A program made the position numbers and the translations under genes. From Rhizoclosmatium globosum (lineage: Eukaryota; Chytridiomycota; Chytridiomycetes; Chytridiales; Chytriomycetaceae): DNA of 64,000 nucleotides. Each line of letters opens with the position of its first letter. The first letter of the stretch is position 1. Shown here in pieces: positions 22,452 to 32,961 of the stretch. The notes under the pieces are model-generated. The model was not told the origin of the DNA. It worked only from the letters and a program-made list of their open reading frames with translations, and did no database searches. The DNA lies in contig MCGO01000112.1 of assembly GCA_002104985.1 (NCBI GenBank), positions 1-64,000 of the forward strand, given 5' to 3'.

Positions 22452-23519
22452 TCACGGCAACATGAAGCCAATATTTGCATTTTTCAGTCCCCATCCATAG
22501 TACATTCCTCCCCACTTTACAGGTGATGGTGTGTGGAAAAAGACGTATCCAGGCCACAACAGCGATCGAAGCAATGCGACAGATCCTCCACGTTCCGCAG
22601 AAATAGTCCACACCCCTATTAAATTAAATTAAGTCACACTTCACATATCCACCAATATTATACCTCTTGGATCATCTCCTGCAATCGAATCGAAGATATC
22701 AATAGTTTCGTCAAAGTTTCTCGCACGCTCTTCTGCAGTCTTTTTGTTGATGTTGAATCCTTCACGAAAATGGCAGTAGTTTGTGAGTTCACCAAGTTCA
22801 GATTGTTGAAGTCCTGTGTTGAATGTTTAGTATTCTCGACGTAGCGCGAAATTAGGAAACCTGTGAACATGGGGTTCAATTGAAGAGTCAAGTTTCCGTC
22901 TCTGAAGTATGCTCCTCGTGGTACAATTTGGACTTCATAGTTCATGAGCTGAATGACTCCAGAGAGTCTCTTTTCTTCACTGATAGTTTGGCCTTTTGGT
23001 TTCTAGCGGGTTTCATAAGTTTACGCGACCATTGAGTAAAATCGAAATGAAACCTCTTCTCCTTCGACTTCTTCGGTGGCTAGTGAAAGTGAGGGTTGAG
23101 ATTAAGTGAAAGGAATATACTGGCGACATACCCAAACTAAACTCAAAAGCCGGGTCTCCAGTGAATCTCTTGGTCACTTTATCAATCACAGCCATTTCTT
23201 CCGGCGTTACTTCAGGGAGCTGAAGCCAGTTGACGAGATCGAAGCTGGATGTAGCACAGAGTCAGACCACACACCCTTCCGCAAACACACATCACCTGTA
23301 AAAGAATTTTCTATCGAAAAAGTTTGATCCACTCGCTTGAGCAATCATGTAGTCCTTTTGAATCGCCAAAATCTTTCCCCAAAAGCTCAAATGTTCCAGC
23401 TTTTCAGCCTCCGCTTTCACTTTTAGTGAAGTTGTCATCACAGCGCGTTCTTGTGCGTTTAGAGTGACTCCTGCGATGGAAAAGTGTTGTGGGATATCGC
23501 TGATGTCAAGAGTAGCCAT
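22452..23519 (-). CDS. RSPH9: Radial spoke head protein 9 homologue (RSPH9)
   Basis: Minus-strand exons follow RSPH9 order: an N-terminal helix with TLNAQERAVMTTSL, then LEHLSFWGKILAIQKDYMIA (family: FWG.I.G...DYYIAQ), an exon ending WLQLPEVTPEEM, then VTKRFTGDPAFEFSLG, VQIVPRGAYFRDG, and the C-terminus VALLRSLLWPGYVFFHTP ending NANIGFMLP. RSPH9 lies in the head of axonemal radial spokes and is needed for normal flagellar beating. Its presence places the genome among organisms with a 9+2 motile flagellum; in fungi that means zoosporic lineages. Introns are short (50-70 nt). The start at 23519 is 104 nt from the divergent small gene at 23624. Confidence 0.92.
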
Positions 23520-23623
23520 TTGGGTGTTCTTTTAGGAGTGACAATCTTTGACAGCCGCCAACAAAGGAATTTGCTGGAATTTGCAACTGACTGAGACAGA
23601 GACAGAAAACAGCTTTACAGTCC

Positions 23624-23913
23624 ATGAGTTCAGAGAATGATCAAAAGGTTTTGATGAAAAGTGAAGTTTGTGAGGTGTAAGGACTGTTTTCCTTCTGTTG
23701 TCAACTGGACCTCGACGCGAGGCTTACTCTAACTGTTTAGGAAACAAGGCAGAGTTTCTGATCCTGCTACCCAAGACAAAATAAAACAAGAGGTTGATGC
23801 CATTTGGGCTAAAATCAAGGAAGGAATCCCAAGTTTTGACGAGATATTGAATTCTGTGGTTAAAGAAAAGACCAAAACAGAGCCAGCCAGGAATGAATCC
23901 TCAGCGGAATAAT
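23624..23913 (+). CDS. Small charged hypothetical protein (two exons)
   Basis: Exon 1 begins at the ATG of MSSENDQK and ends before a consensus donor GTAAGG at about 23677; exon 2 follows TTTAG at about 23741. Joined, they encode about 74 residues with the core QGRVSDPATQDKIKQEVDAI and WAKIKEGIPSFDEIL, probably two amphipathic helices, and a charged tail. I do not recognise the family. The splice choice rests on keeping frame; a different donor would change only the first 17 residues. It is divergently paired with the RSPH9 gene, which may hint at flagellar co-expression, but nothing in the protein shows it. Confidence 0.4.
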
Positions 23914-23947
23914 AACTCAAATAAAGCACAAAATAACTTTCAGAAAA

Positions 23948-25631
23948 ATGAAACCAATGTTCTCCATACCCTTATCAGATCGACCACTCTTCGCGTCCGC
24001 TATTCTCTCAAATAATTCCAGCTCAAAACAGAAACTTCCTCCACAATTAATTGTTGGTGGAGCAGACCATGGACTCGCACAGATATCACTTGGGACAAAC
24101 ACTGTAACTGCGAAGCTTTACAGCAAGAACTATGGACACCAGGAGTGGGTCGCTTGTGTCGAGCCACTGACATCTTCCGGTGGTAAACACAAGGTATGCT
24201 CAGGAGGAATGGATGCAAAAGTGTGTATTTGGACCCTGGTCACTCCACCCAAAACGAGCCAGCATTTTCATTCTGACACACGACCTAAGCTCCCTGAAGC
24301 TACTTGTGTGGATTTGATTGGTCATGAGGCGTCAGTATCGTGCTTGCGAGGTTGATATTGTTATCCCAGCCGATTATTCGTTTACAGTCTTTGTAGCATC
24401 TGGAAATCAGAAAATACTTGCTTCAGGGTCGTATGATGCAACAGTGAAGATTTGGGATGTAACAAATACGCGACGCGGCGGTTTATGTGTGGCGACTCTG
24501 TGTCAGGAATCATCAATCGGTTCAACACAAAACTACAATACTGGCTTGGATAATTCCCTCAATTTAAGCAGTCTCAGCTTATTAGCGTCATCCAAAAGGT
24601 CTCAATCTGTACCCACAGTGGACAAGTTCCGAAAACGGCGACCCACTCCTTCCAACGCGATCCTTGGATTCATAAATACAGACCCAACAAATCCAACATC
24701 ATCTTCGTTGTCTTCCTATGCGTCTCCGTCTCGTGTCATTACGTATACACGAAATGGTGTAATTTATTGCCATGACTTGAATTCCTCACCCCAGCGCACA
24801 ACTTCAGCTCGTAATCAGCCAACCAAAATTCATCCTACATCATCCATTCAAGCTCATCACGGACCTATTTCATCATTGTTGCTTCTCGCATCAAATCCTG
24901 GCGGTGACGTTGTAGTATCGAGTGGTCTTTTGGATGGAGCCGTTCGATGTTTTGACTTTCGAGTTCCAGAGGGGCAGGGCCGTTGTGTTGGCCGATATGA
25001 AGGGATTTACTGTGGGAGTTCCGATGGAAAAGATTCTGGAACTGAAACGGGCGGAGGAGGGGTCACGATGATGGTTGGAGTTGGAGGAGGTGTGAATCCT
25101 TGTGCTGGAGATTGTTTGAGTGTTGTCACTGCTGGCGGGGGAGGTGATGGAGTACTGAAAGTCCTGGAAATTAAAGGCGGTGGCAAGATGCGGAAACTGA
25201 AAGGACTTGACATTGTTGAGGAAATTGCGCCAACATTATGGACTTGTTCTTCAGCTGATGGCGAAGACAAGGTGTCCAAACTGTCAAAAAAGCCTTCACG
25301 AACGAACGTCGCATCGCCAACAAGCGCATCTTTGGCAGTATATCAAATGACGTCTGTTTCACAAATTGGCGGTATCGCGGTTGCTTGGGGAGATGGTCGA
25401 ACACAGCTGATAAGCAATCTTACAAAAAGTTCACAACTTGAATATGGTCAACGAGAACCCGCTTCGAATTCGACGGGAACTACCATAAATAATATGGAAA
25501 CGCGTGAATCTGGAATCAAAAACGCGATCCGAACATTTTCAGTCTTTGACATTGAAGAGAGGAACAAAACGATGGGAATCGCTTGCGCTGGAGATGATGG
25601 AATTGTGCTGGCTTACGAAATTCCGTATTAA
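23948..25631 (+). CDS. WD40-repeat protein, subfamily not identified
   Basis: Two exons meet across an intron at about 24352-24387 and encode roughly 550 residues. Blades are visible as LIVGGADHGLAQISLG, EWVACVEPL followed by SGGMDAKVCIWTL, DLIGHEASVSCLR joined to KILASGSYDATVKIWDV, then ITYTRNGVIYCHDL, VVSSGLLDGAVRCFDF, and a C-terminal GIACAGDDGIVLAYEIPY. Long Ser-rich linkers (about 24540-24740) separate the blades. A seven-bladed propeller acting as a protein scaffold is likely. I could not match it to a named WD40 protein, so no pathway is proposed. Confidence 0.7.
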
Positions 25632-25742
25632 AAGATGTTCAACTAAATGAAAAAGTTCAATTTGTAGCGCTGCCGTCACGGAAGGTCCCGTTCATTTTTG
25701 AAAACTTGGCGGGTCGATTTTTTGGAATCATCTATCCCCCAA

Positions 25743-26877
25743 ATGATATTCGTAACGGCCACCACACACCTCTTCTTAGCGTCACTCTATGCAATAGTAC
25801 TTGGATACCCTCATTCGCGGAATATAAGCTCCGTTCCGTTGCCTAGGCGGTAACGTTCGTATCAATCATCCATGACGTCTAAAGCCGTGCAAACCCTTTT
25901 AGAGACTCACAAAGCTTAAACTTCGACTTTACGTGGGCTCCAGAACGATGGAAGGTTCCAGCAACTAATCCCCAATGGAGTAATGCATTTCTACAAAACG
26001 TCGATTATACAGTACCGCAAAATATATATGTCACTTGCGTGGGCGATCAATGGGGCCTTGGATTCGATGATGGTAGTTAAAAACTTCAGTGTTCTTGATT
26101 GAGAATTTGAGATATTGACTGTTTTGGAGGTCCAAGTCAGTACACCCCAGACTTGTTGGCAACTCTGGCAAAGTATGGAATCAAGGCTACATTCTTCGTC
26201 ATTGGCTCACAAGCTATTCTGTATCCCGATATATTATTGGCGATTCACCAAGCCGGTCATCAAATAGGGTTCGTTCTCAATTACTTCAAAATACGCGTTT
26301 TTGAGCTTTGTAATTAGAAGCCACACTTGGTCACATTCCGATATGACGACCTTGAGTGTAAGACATCCATTCCCTTATCAAAATGGAGCTAAGAAAACCC
26401 CAAAAGCATGACCAAATCGTTGCCGAACTCGTAACTACCGCCATGGCAATAAAACAAATAACTGGAGTTACTCCAAAATTTTGGCGGCCGCCCTGTGAGT
26501 GTACATTTTTGTGCGCCTAAAGTCTGTATTGATCAGTTTGTAAAGACGGGTATGTGAATCGTGAAATGCTCGCTGTCGCTTCGTCGCTCGGCTTAACTTC
26601 AATCAAGTGGCTAAGGGATACTGGAGACTTCAACCTTCAATCAGGGACAACGACGACCGACGCAGTACTCAGTAACGTCCAATCATGGGTCACAGCAGGA
26701 CAAAGGAATGCGATTTCATTACAACACGATATGTATGCCGCTTCTGAAAATATAGCTGGGCCTGTATTACAAATTTTGATGAATGCAGGAGTGAATGTCG
26801 TGAGAATGGATCAATGTGTTCAAAGTGACGCGTATGGTGGACCGCTGGATAAATTTGTTTCAGCCATGTTTCATTGA
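25743..26877 (+). CDS. Secreted polysaccharide (chitin) deacetylase, NodB/CE4 family
   Basis: Six short exons give about 290 residues. A signal peptide (THLFLASLYAIVLGYPHS) is followed by a linker and the NodB domain. Motif 1 is LGFDDGP, with the two Asp of the catalytic base and metal site; motif 2 is SHTWSH (H..xxH metal ligands); motif 3 is FWRPPC; a later ISLQHDMY supplies the histidine motif and a leucine region. These residues are those needed for zinc-dependent de-N-acetylation. Family members convert chitin to chitosan in the fungal wall or during encystment. The start ATG at 25743 puts the signal peptide directly at the N-terminus. Introns are at about 25851-25915, 26075-26130 and several later positions. 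Confidence 0.85.
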
Positions 26878-26996
26878 ATAAAAGCGCATATTGACAGGAT
26901 ACTTCGTCAATGATGGCGTAATATCGAGGTTGGGAACCGCGATTTTCGATGCCCAAGCGTAACTTCTTCGTGCTCGCGATAAAAAATACATTAATC

Positions 26997-27113
26997 TATT
27001 ACTTCCTTTGCTTTCGATTCTTCATCAATTTGTTGTTCTACAATACATTCAAAGAAGTCGGCAAAATCGTCTGGACAGTTGTATTTTAAGAGTGATGTCA
27101 TTGAGGCCACCAT
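26997..27113 (-). pseudogene. Truncated 3' gene end abutting repeat copy B
   Basis: A minus-strand frame of 39 codons reads SLLKYNCPDDFADFFECIV followed by EQQIDEESKAKEVID and a stop. It looks like the natural C-terminus of a protein rather than random sequence (charged, no stops, helix-like). Its upstream side runs straight into the left edge of repeat copy B at about 27117, and no matching exon is seen there. I do not recognise the family. It may be a gene cut by insertion of the repeat, or a chance frame. Confidence 0.3.
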
Positions 27114-27491
27114 GCAGTATTGTAGCTACTTTGTGTAGGTGTTGTTCCCTTAATTGAAATCACCGTGGTGAAGAATCCAACTTTAACAAAAAGAATAGTA
27201 CGGGATAATGGCGCGAGAATATAATTACGCAGAGACGAAGCTGTATTTTAACAGTAATATTACTGAAGCGAAGCATAAGTCCTCCTTATTGTCGTTCAGG
27301 GATTTTACATTTTGATGCAGGCACACACTTCCCCCAGAACAAAAACCCATAAAAAATAAGTCTTTAGACTCGGTGACACTTAAAACTGCTTTCATTCCTT
27401 TGTTTATATGACAGTGCCCTTCAATCAGGTTTTTATGTTAAACAAGTAGCAGGTCAACCTCACCCACCCAAGAGCAAAACAAAACAATAAC

Positions 27492-27499
27492 TATATATA
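27492..27499 (+). promoter_or_regulatory. TATA-like box in front of the repeat-borne MGATR unit
   Basis: TATATATA-type sequence 37-44 nt before the ATG at 27536 and about 25 nt before the conserved hairpin. The same box is present in copies A and D; in copy C it is degraded to TATATG. Position would suit transcription of a short RNA starting near GACTGCATCG. Confidence 0.45.
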
Positions 27500-27535
27500 A
27501 CCCCGACTGCATCGCGCTGTCCTCCCAGGCTTCGT

Positions 27536-27811
27536 ATGGGAGCCACTCGCACTGTATGCTATCAACAAGGTCCTGTGGTATTCATCATTCCCCATTCACA
27601 GGTGGGCTTCTCTTCATATACAGATGGGAAATTTCCGCTTATCAAGGCGTTTTTACAAAAGTGTGAAAGTGATTGTGGGATTGGTGGTGAGGCAGGAATC
27701 GCTGTCAAATCTGACAATTCTGGTCAAAAGAATATTCCGAGCACTGGTCACGATTGGAATCTACTATGCAGGCGTACTTATACTGCTTCTATACACTTCA
27801 GAGAACTTTAG
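27536..27811 (+). CDS. Conserved frame of the tRNA-linked repeat (copy B, tail frame lost)
   Basis: It begins with the same MGATRTVCYQQGPVVFIIPH as the other copies and continues through KCESDCGIGGEAGIAV. After IPSTG one extra base relative to copy A moves the hydrophobic YAGVLILLL tail out of frame. The leader and first part can form stems CTCCCA/TGGGAG (27522-27542), CCTGTG/CACAGG (27572-27602) and TGTCA/TGACA (27703-27716). Whether this is a small protein gene, a non-coding RNA gene or neither is open. Confidence 0.3.
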   Translation: MGATRTVCYQQGPVVFIIPHSQVGFSSYTDGKFPLIKAFLQKCESDCGIGGEAGIAVKSDNSGQKNIPSTGHDWNLLCRRTYTASIHFREL

Positions 27812-28018
27812 AGTAGGTCTGCGTGAATGGAAATAAATGTTGGAAACATTTTCTTGGGAAAGAAGAATGTTCCGATACTCCCAAAATCTAAACATCCCAC
27901 ACTGGTCACAACGATACAAACTATCTAAATATAACGATAATCAAGTAATGATGCATTTGCGTGTCGTGTTGCAGTATATACGCGGTTATATCCTATATTG
28001 AATTTTCAACCGTACAGC

Positions 28019-28090
28019 GGCCTTATGGTCTAGTAGTATGATTCTCGCTTTGGGTGCGAGAGGTCCGGGGTTCAATTCCCCGTGAGGCCC
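28019..28090 (+). tRNA. tRNA-Pro (anticodon TGG), copy B
   Basis: Same 72 nt gene as copy A: GGCCTTA/TGAGGCC acceptor, C discriminator, anticodon loop TTTGGGT, T arm GGTTCAATTCC. No mismatches in any stem beyond one G-T pair in the acceptor. Confidence 0.96.
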
Positions 28091-28480
28091 GCTTTTAGCT
28101 GGAGAAGTGGCAGGGCGTTGTTGGGAGGTTGTGTTGAGGGGCTGGTTCAGGGGTGAAGTTGGATTTTGCAGAACAGGATTGAAAATCACAGCAAGTCCAA
28201 CAAGTTCAACTGTAAATATGCCTGCATGAAAACTTTGGTGTCCAACAGTTCATGGAATCCATTGAGGATCATACATAATATGTGGCCGTGCCTACTTGAT
28301 TTTACCAACCAACTTCTGAACCTTTTTGCAATACCAAACCTGCTAAAAACTTGGCGCGCAACATTGGCAGAACTTGGTTTGAAACGGACAGTCGTTTGAT
28401 GTTTCACCAATGCAGAAGAATTTGAGTGGTCGTGATTCCCCAAAGCAAGACGCTGAAACTAAAACTTGTAGCGCAATACG

Positions 28481-28562
28481 CGACAACGGCAGGACTTGAA
28501 CCTGCGCACTCAGAGAGTAATAGATTTCTAGTCTATCGCCTTAACCGCTCGGCCACGTTGTC
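28481..28562 (-). tRNA. tRNA-Ser (anticodon AGA), copy B
   Basis: Identical in its stems and anticodon loop (CTAGAAA) to the gene at 16662, with the type II variable arm. It lies 390 nt from the tRNA-Pro gene and points towards it. Confidence 0.96.
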
Positions 28563-28783
28563 TGTGCTTCGCAGAAGAACAAGATGTTTCAGAATGAGAT
28601 TCTGCACAACGCGCTCCAGATACAATGTCTGTGAGAATAATTATACGCAGATTCTGATATTCTTATACTGTGCGATGAATGTATTTCTGTCTGTATCAAA
28701 GACCATTCTGACTCCCTTTTGTTGCAGCACGTTTGTTACCCAGATAACCACGTTCAATCATTATGACGAAAAGGTTTATTAAG

Positions 28784-31257
28784 TTATCTCGATGATCTGA
28801 AATTACACAAGACTCTTCTTTTTCTTTTCTTGGGTTCTTCCCCAGTTGTGTGTACAGGTGTTTGAGTTGGAGTAGCTTGCAAAGTCATAGAACGTGCTGC
28901 TTCCTGTCTTCGCAACTTTTTCAACTGTTTCTTTGAAAGTCCGGTTGAATCGATTTGAACTAAAACGGGTGTTGTGGGCACAGGCTGAACGGGAAAACCT
29001 GATTTCATCGTTGACTCATCAACACGCTTCCGCTTTGGTGAAATACGTTCCTCTCCTGACGACACAACAGATTTCGATTGATTTTGGTCCATGGAAGCCA
29101 AAGTTTGTTCTCCCGACTCCAATGCAGTTAACTTCTCCAACTTCCGTTTTTCTTTCTTCTCCTTCTTTCGTTCCTTTTTCCGAATTTGAGCCTCCGATAG
29201 CTGAACAGATTTTTCGTTAGACGGTTGTTCCACTAGCGACTTTGCATTCATTTCTTTCGCTTTTTCAACCTCTTTGTGAGAAGTAACAGAATTGTTGGAA
29301 GTTTTTTTCTTCTTTTTTGGAGGCTCGTCAGTAGGTGTGGTGGAATTTTCTATTTCAGAGGATTGATTCATTCTTTGAGGCTTTTCGGCAGAGACGGCAG
29401 CAGTAATTTCCGCCGGTTTTGGACTAGATTCACTATATTGGCTGTCAAGCATAGCTTTTCTCTTCTTTTTCTTTGGAGAATTTGCAGGTGGTGTTGTAGC
29501 AGCAGGTGTGGCCTCAGCGAGAATTGTAGCACTTGTCTCGTTCTTATTCTTTTTGACGTTCTTGACAGCGATAGTAGTTTGAACACGAGCGCCATTGTCA
29601 TTACGGCCCGAATTCTGTGCATCCTTGTTTCCGTTGTTTCCGTTGTTCACAGATTTGGCTGGTACAATTACTTCAGGTTCAGATGGAACCACATTGTTTG
29701 CACCAATAACAGATTGAGATGAAGCTGCAACAGCCATATCTGACTTCTTTTTGTTCTTTTTGACTTTTTTCGGTTTCACGGCGATGACAGCAGGTTGCTC
29801 GTTGTTGTTGAGACCTTCGTCATTCTCGTCTTCGTCACTTTCATCTATAAACTCGGCAGATACGATTGATTTCGCAGAACTAGAAGCATCACCTCCAATG
29901 GACACCCGTTTTGCACGAAAGAGTTCAAGCAGGTAAACAATACAATCCTGAAACTTTCCCAAAGCTTGAAGATGTGGCAATGCCTTGGCCTTAATTAGGT
30001 ACCAGCGATAGGACAACTGTTTTGGCTGCCAGACTGACAATTTTGGGTGCGCAAGCATGATTTGGTGCCATGTTATTTCGGATTCGTCCTTGGCGTTTGT
30101 TTTTTGAAGTCTATAATAAACGAAACGCATTAATTTTAATAGACACTCTGTGACAACTACTGCAAGACTTACACTCTTAATAGAACAATCTCAAGGTCGC
30201 GTGTAAACTTTCCTGGGTTTGCAGCTTTCTTTACCGTCTCCAAATCCTCCTCTGTGAGTTTCTCATCATCCGCACCAGTCCAACCTTTTTTCTTAGCCTC
30301 AATCCAAACGAGCCTAAATCCGTTTTCAAACTTTTTGCGAAGGGATATGATGGAGCGGGTGGGTACAAAATCCGCTTCGATCTTTTGGAGGACTTCGGGT
30401 TCTGGAAAGATGATATCTTCCGAAACTGGATGATGATGAACTATATGTAGGATTCAAAATTTGATTAGCTGATTGTGGGATATATTCCAAAAATACAAAC
30501 CTAGAAGACCACGCAAAAACTGCAGCTGTTCCTGTTTGGAAAAGTGTCCAGTTTCATAATCACCGACCGCGTGTGTTTCCAATTGACGCAAGCGTTCCCT
30601 GCAACCCTTCCTTCCAAGAGCCCTCTCAATACGAGCCCACGAACGTGAATACAACTGGGCCAACTCGATCAGACGCGTATCTTCCTCCGGTGTCCACTTA
30701 TCACCCGCTCGTTCCCAATTCTGTTCTTCAAGTTTGACTTTCAAGTGACACGCAATTTGGGTGAGACTTCTGTTGAGGCCGGAGATTCGGTACAGCTCAA
30801 CGAGGAATTGTGAGTGATTGCCAGGATATTTGTCGTTCTTTTCTTTTGCGGTTGAAGCGACAAAGTTGAGTGCTTCAGAGGAATCGATTCCGTTTGTTTG
30901 TAGGTAGACAAAGAGAGCGTTCTTGAGGGCACACGATTCACCGATCGTCCACTTTTGAGCAATTATTAGTTTCCATTTAATTACGAGGACAAGAGGAGTT
31001 GGGTGCAAGAAGATTCCACTCACTGGACCCTTTGTGAATGAGTCATCCGTGTCCATTATCTTTGATCCGTCTTCTTTCACTATCATCATTCTCTGCTGAT
31101 TCGCTAGTGGTCTTGATGCGTGAAATTCTGGCTTTTCAAACGTTGTGGGTGCTGGAAACACAAACGTCTTTGATGGCTTCGCAAAGAAGTCGTCAACATC
31201 TTTCGGCATTGAGAGCCGATTGAAGCGCTTGTTTGTTGTTGATGCCTCGATTTCCAT
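28784..31257 (-). CDS. Myb/SANT-domain DNA-binding protein (Reb1/TTF-I-like)
   Basis: The start is MEIEASTTNKRFNRL at 31257, followed by an FxFPAP motif region. After a short intron (about 30951-31022) comes a helical part and a Myb repeat: DKWTPEEDTRLIELAQLYSR with WARIERALGRKGCRERLRQL, where the spaced tryptophans and R-rich recognition helix are clear. A second, weaker Myb-like repeat follows (ESEITWHQIMLAHP with QLSYRWYLIKAK). The C-terminal 400 residues are Lys-rich and Ala/Ser-rich with KKKKRK runs, typical of a nucleolar or nuclear tail. Spaced Myb repeats and basic tail recall the Pol I terminators Reb1/TTF-I, but no site-specific evidence is visible. Introns also occur near 30445-30502 and 30110-30175. 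Confidence 0.65.
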
Positions 31258-31621
31258 TGGTTGGTTGGGTTATAAAAGGGGTTTCCAAAGCTTGAAGGGG
31301 AGTGAGGATGGGGGCGCGCAAGAAGAGATGGGGCGGTGGGAAAAAAGAAAGAAATGGAAAGGTGAGCGAAGAAGTTACTTTGAACAAAATGCATTAAACT
31401 CTATTTCTTTCAGAAATTTCAACGTTTAGCTACATAGAGTTGCTTTAAAGGCTTAATTGTATACTTTCTAAAAGTACGTTGAGTTGTATTACAGGCTGAT
31501 TTTTACACTTCTTAGATTGGCTACACATTTTAAATCCGGAACTAAATCTGTTTCATCTGCAGTTTCTGAAAATGTTTGGAATAAAAGGTTCTTCCTCACA
31601 TTTTGACAGGAATTGACAGGA
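31258..31621. other. Intergenic, no gene seen
   Basis: About 360 bases between the divergent starts of the Myb-like gene and the small membrane protein gene. Only short unsupported frames occur; it probably holds both promoters. Confidence 0.5.
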
Positions 31622-31945
31622 ATGATGACTCCACACCCAACCCCATTCATCCCTCCAGCTCATCAAAGCTTCTCACTCCCCATCAACGCAACCGAAACAA
31701 TACCATCAATCCAAGGAGCAACGCCTATCGTATACATAGACCGTACCAGCCTCTGGATGGGAATCGGATCAGGAGTCTTTGTGCTCACGCTATATCTCGT
31801 AGTTATCTGCTGCACGCAATGGCGCAAATTATTATCTGGTTCGAGCGCGCCAGCTGAGTTGGATGAATGCGAGAAGCGACTTGCCAGGTTGGTTTTGCTG
31901 AGGAAAGAGGCGCGGGAAGGGGACGGGTATTTGGCGTCTGTTTGA
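31622..31945 (+). CDS. Small single-pass membrane protein, hypothetical
   Basis: An intronless frame of about 107 residues from ATG 31622. The first 45 residues are Pro/Thr-rich, then one membrane span (LWMGIGSGVFVLTLYLVVIC) and a basic, helical C-terminus (CEKRLARLVLLRKEAREG). There is no signal peptide, so an N-out or N-in single-pass topology cannot be decided. I do not recognise it. It lies just before repeat copy C, and another small single-span protein gene lies just after that copy. Confidence 0.45.
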   Translation: MMTPHPTPFIPPAHQSFSLPINATETIPSIQGATPIVYIDRTSLWMGIGSGVFVLTLYLVVICCTQWRKLLSGSSAPAELDECEKRLARLVLLRKEAREGDGYLASV

Positions 31946-32407
31946 TCAATTATTATGGGAAGCAATTATATGTAAATAAATCTGGATAGATATTGTAGCT
32001 ATTTTGTGTAGGTGTTGTTCCATTAATTGAATTCCACGTGCCCGAGAATCCAACTTTAACAAAAAGAATAGTGCGCGATTATAGCGCGAGAATATAATAA
32101 CGCAGACACGAAGCTGTATTTAACAGTAATGTTACTGAAGCGAAGCATAAGTCCTCCTTATTGTTCGTTCAGGGATTTCACATTTTGATGCAGGCACACA
32201 CTTCCCCCAGAACAAACCCCCATAAAAAATAAGTCTTTAGACTCGATGATACTTAAAACTGCTTTCATTCCTTTGTTTATTTGACCGTGCCCTTCAATCA
32301 GGTTTTTATCTTAAACAAGTAGCAGGTCAACCTCACCACCCAAGAGCAAAACAATACAATAAGTATATGTAACCCCGACTGCATCGCGCTGTCCTCCCAG
32401 GCTTCGT

Positions 32408-32576
32408 ATGGGAGCCACTCGCACTGTATGCTATCAACAAGGTCCTGTGGTATTCATCATTCCCCATTCACAGGTGGGCTTCTCTTCAGATACAGATGGG
32501 AAATTCCCGCTTTTCAGGGCGTTTTTACGAAAGTGTGAAAGTGATTTTGGGATTGGTGGTGAGGCAGGAATCGCCT
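32408..32576 (+). pseudogene. Broken MGATR frame of repeat copy C
   Basis: Starts as MGATRTVCYQQGPVVFIIPH like the others but stops after EAGIA because of the inserted TGA. Sequence beyond the insertion still matches copy B. Confidence 0.5.
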
Positions 32577-32889
32577 GAGGAATCGCTGTCAAATCTGACA
32601 ATTCTGGTTGAAAGAATATTCCGAGCACTGGCCACGATTGGAATCCCCTATGCAGGCGTACTTATACTGCTTCTATACACTTCACTGAACTTTTAGAGTA
32701 GGTTTGCGTGAATGGAAATAAATGTTGGAAACGAAGAATGTTCCGATACTCCCAAAATCTAAACATCCCACACTGGTCACAACGATACAAACTATTTAAA
32801 TATAACGATAATCAAGTACTGATGCATTTACGTGTGGTGTTGCAGTCAATACGCGGTTATATTCTATATTGAATTGCTGCACACATAGC

Positions 32890-32961
32890 GGCCTTATGGT
32901 CTAGTAGTATGATTCTCGCTTTGGGTGCGAGAGGTCCGGGGTTCAATTCCCCGTGAGGACC
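32890..32961 (+). tRNA. tRNA-Pro (anticodon TGG), copy C, acceptor mismatch
   Basis: As copies A and B, but the 3' acceptor strand reads TGAGGAC rather than TGAGGCC, putting an A (32959) opposite G2. The anticodon loop, T arm and internal promoter boxes are intact. It may be a tRNA pseudogene or a poorly processed copy. Confidence 0.85.

Larger units (their letters stand above)
27117..28562 (+). repeat. Dispersed tRNA-linked repeat, copy B
   Basis: The unit holds a 370 nt leader, TATA-like box (27492-27499), the MGATR frame, tRNA-Pro(TGG) and, convergently, tRNA-Ser(AGA). The left edge (TTGTAGCTACTTTGTGTAGG) matches copy C at about 31993 almost base for base. The right edge ends with the tRNA-Ser gene. 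No terminal inverted repeats, target-site duplication or transposase were found, so the means of spread is unclear. Confidence 0.87.
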
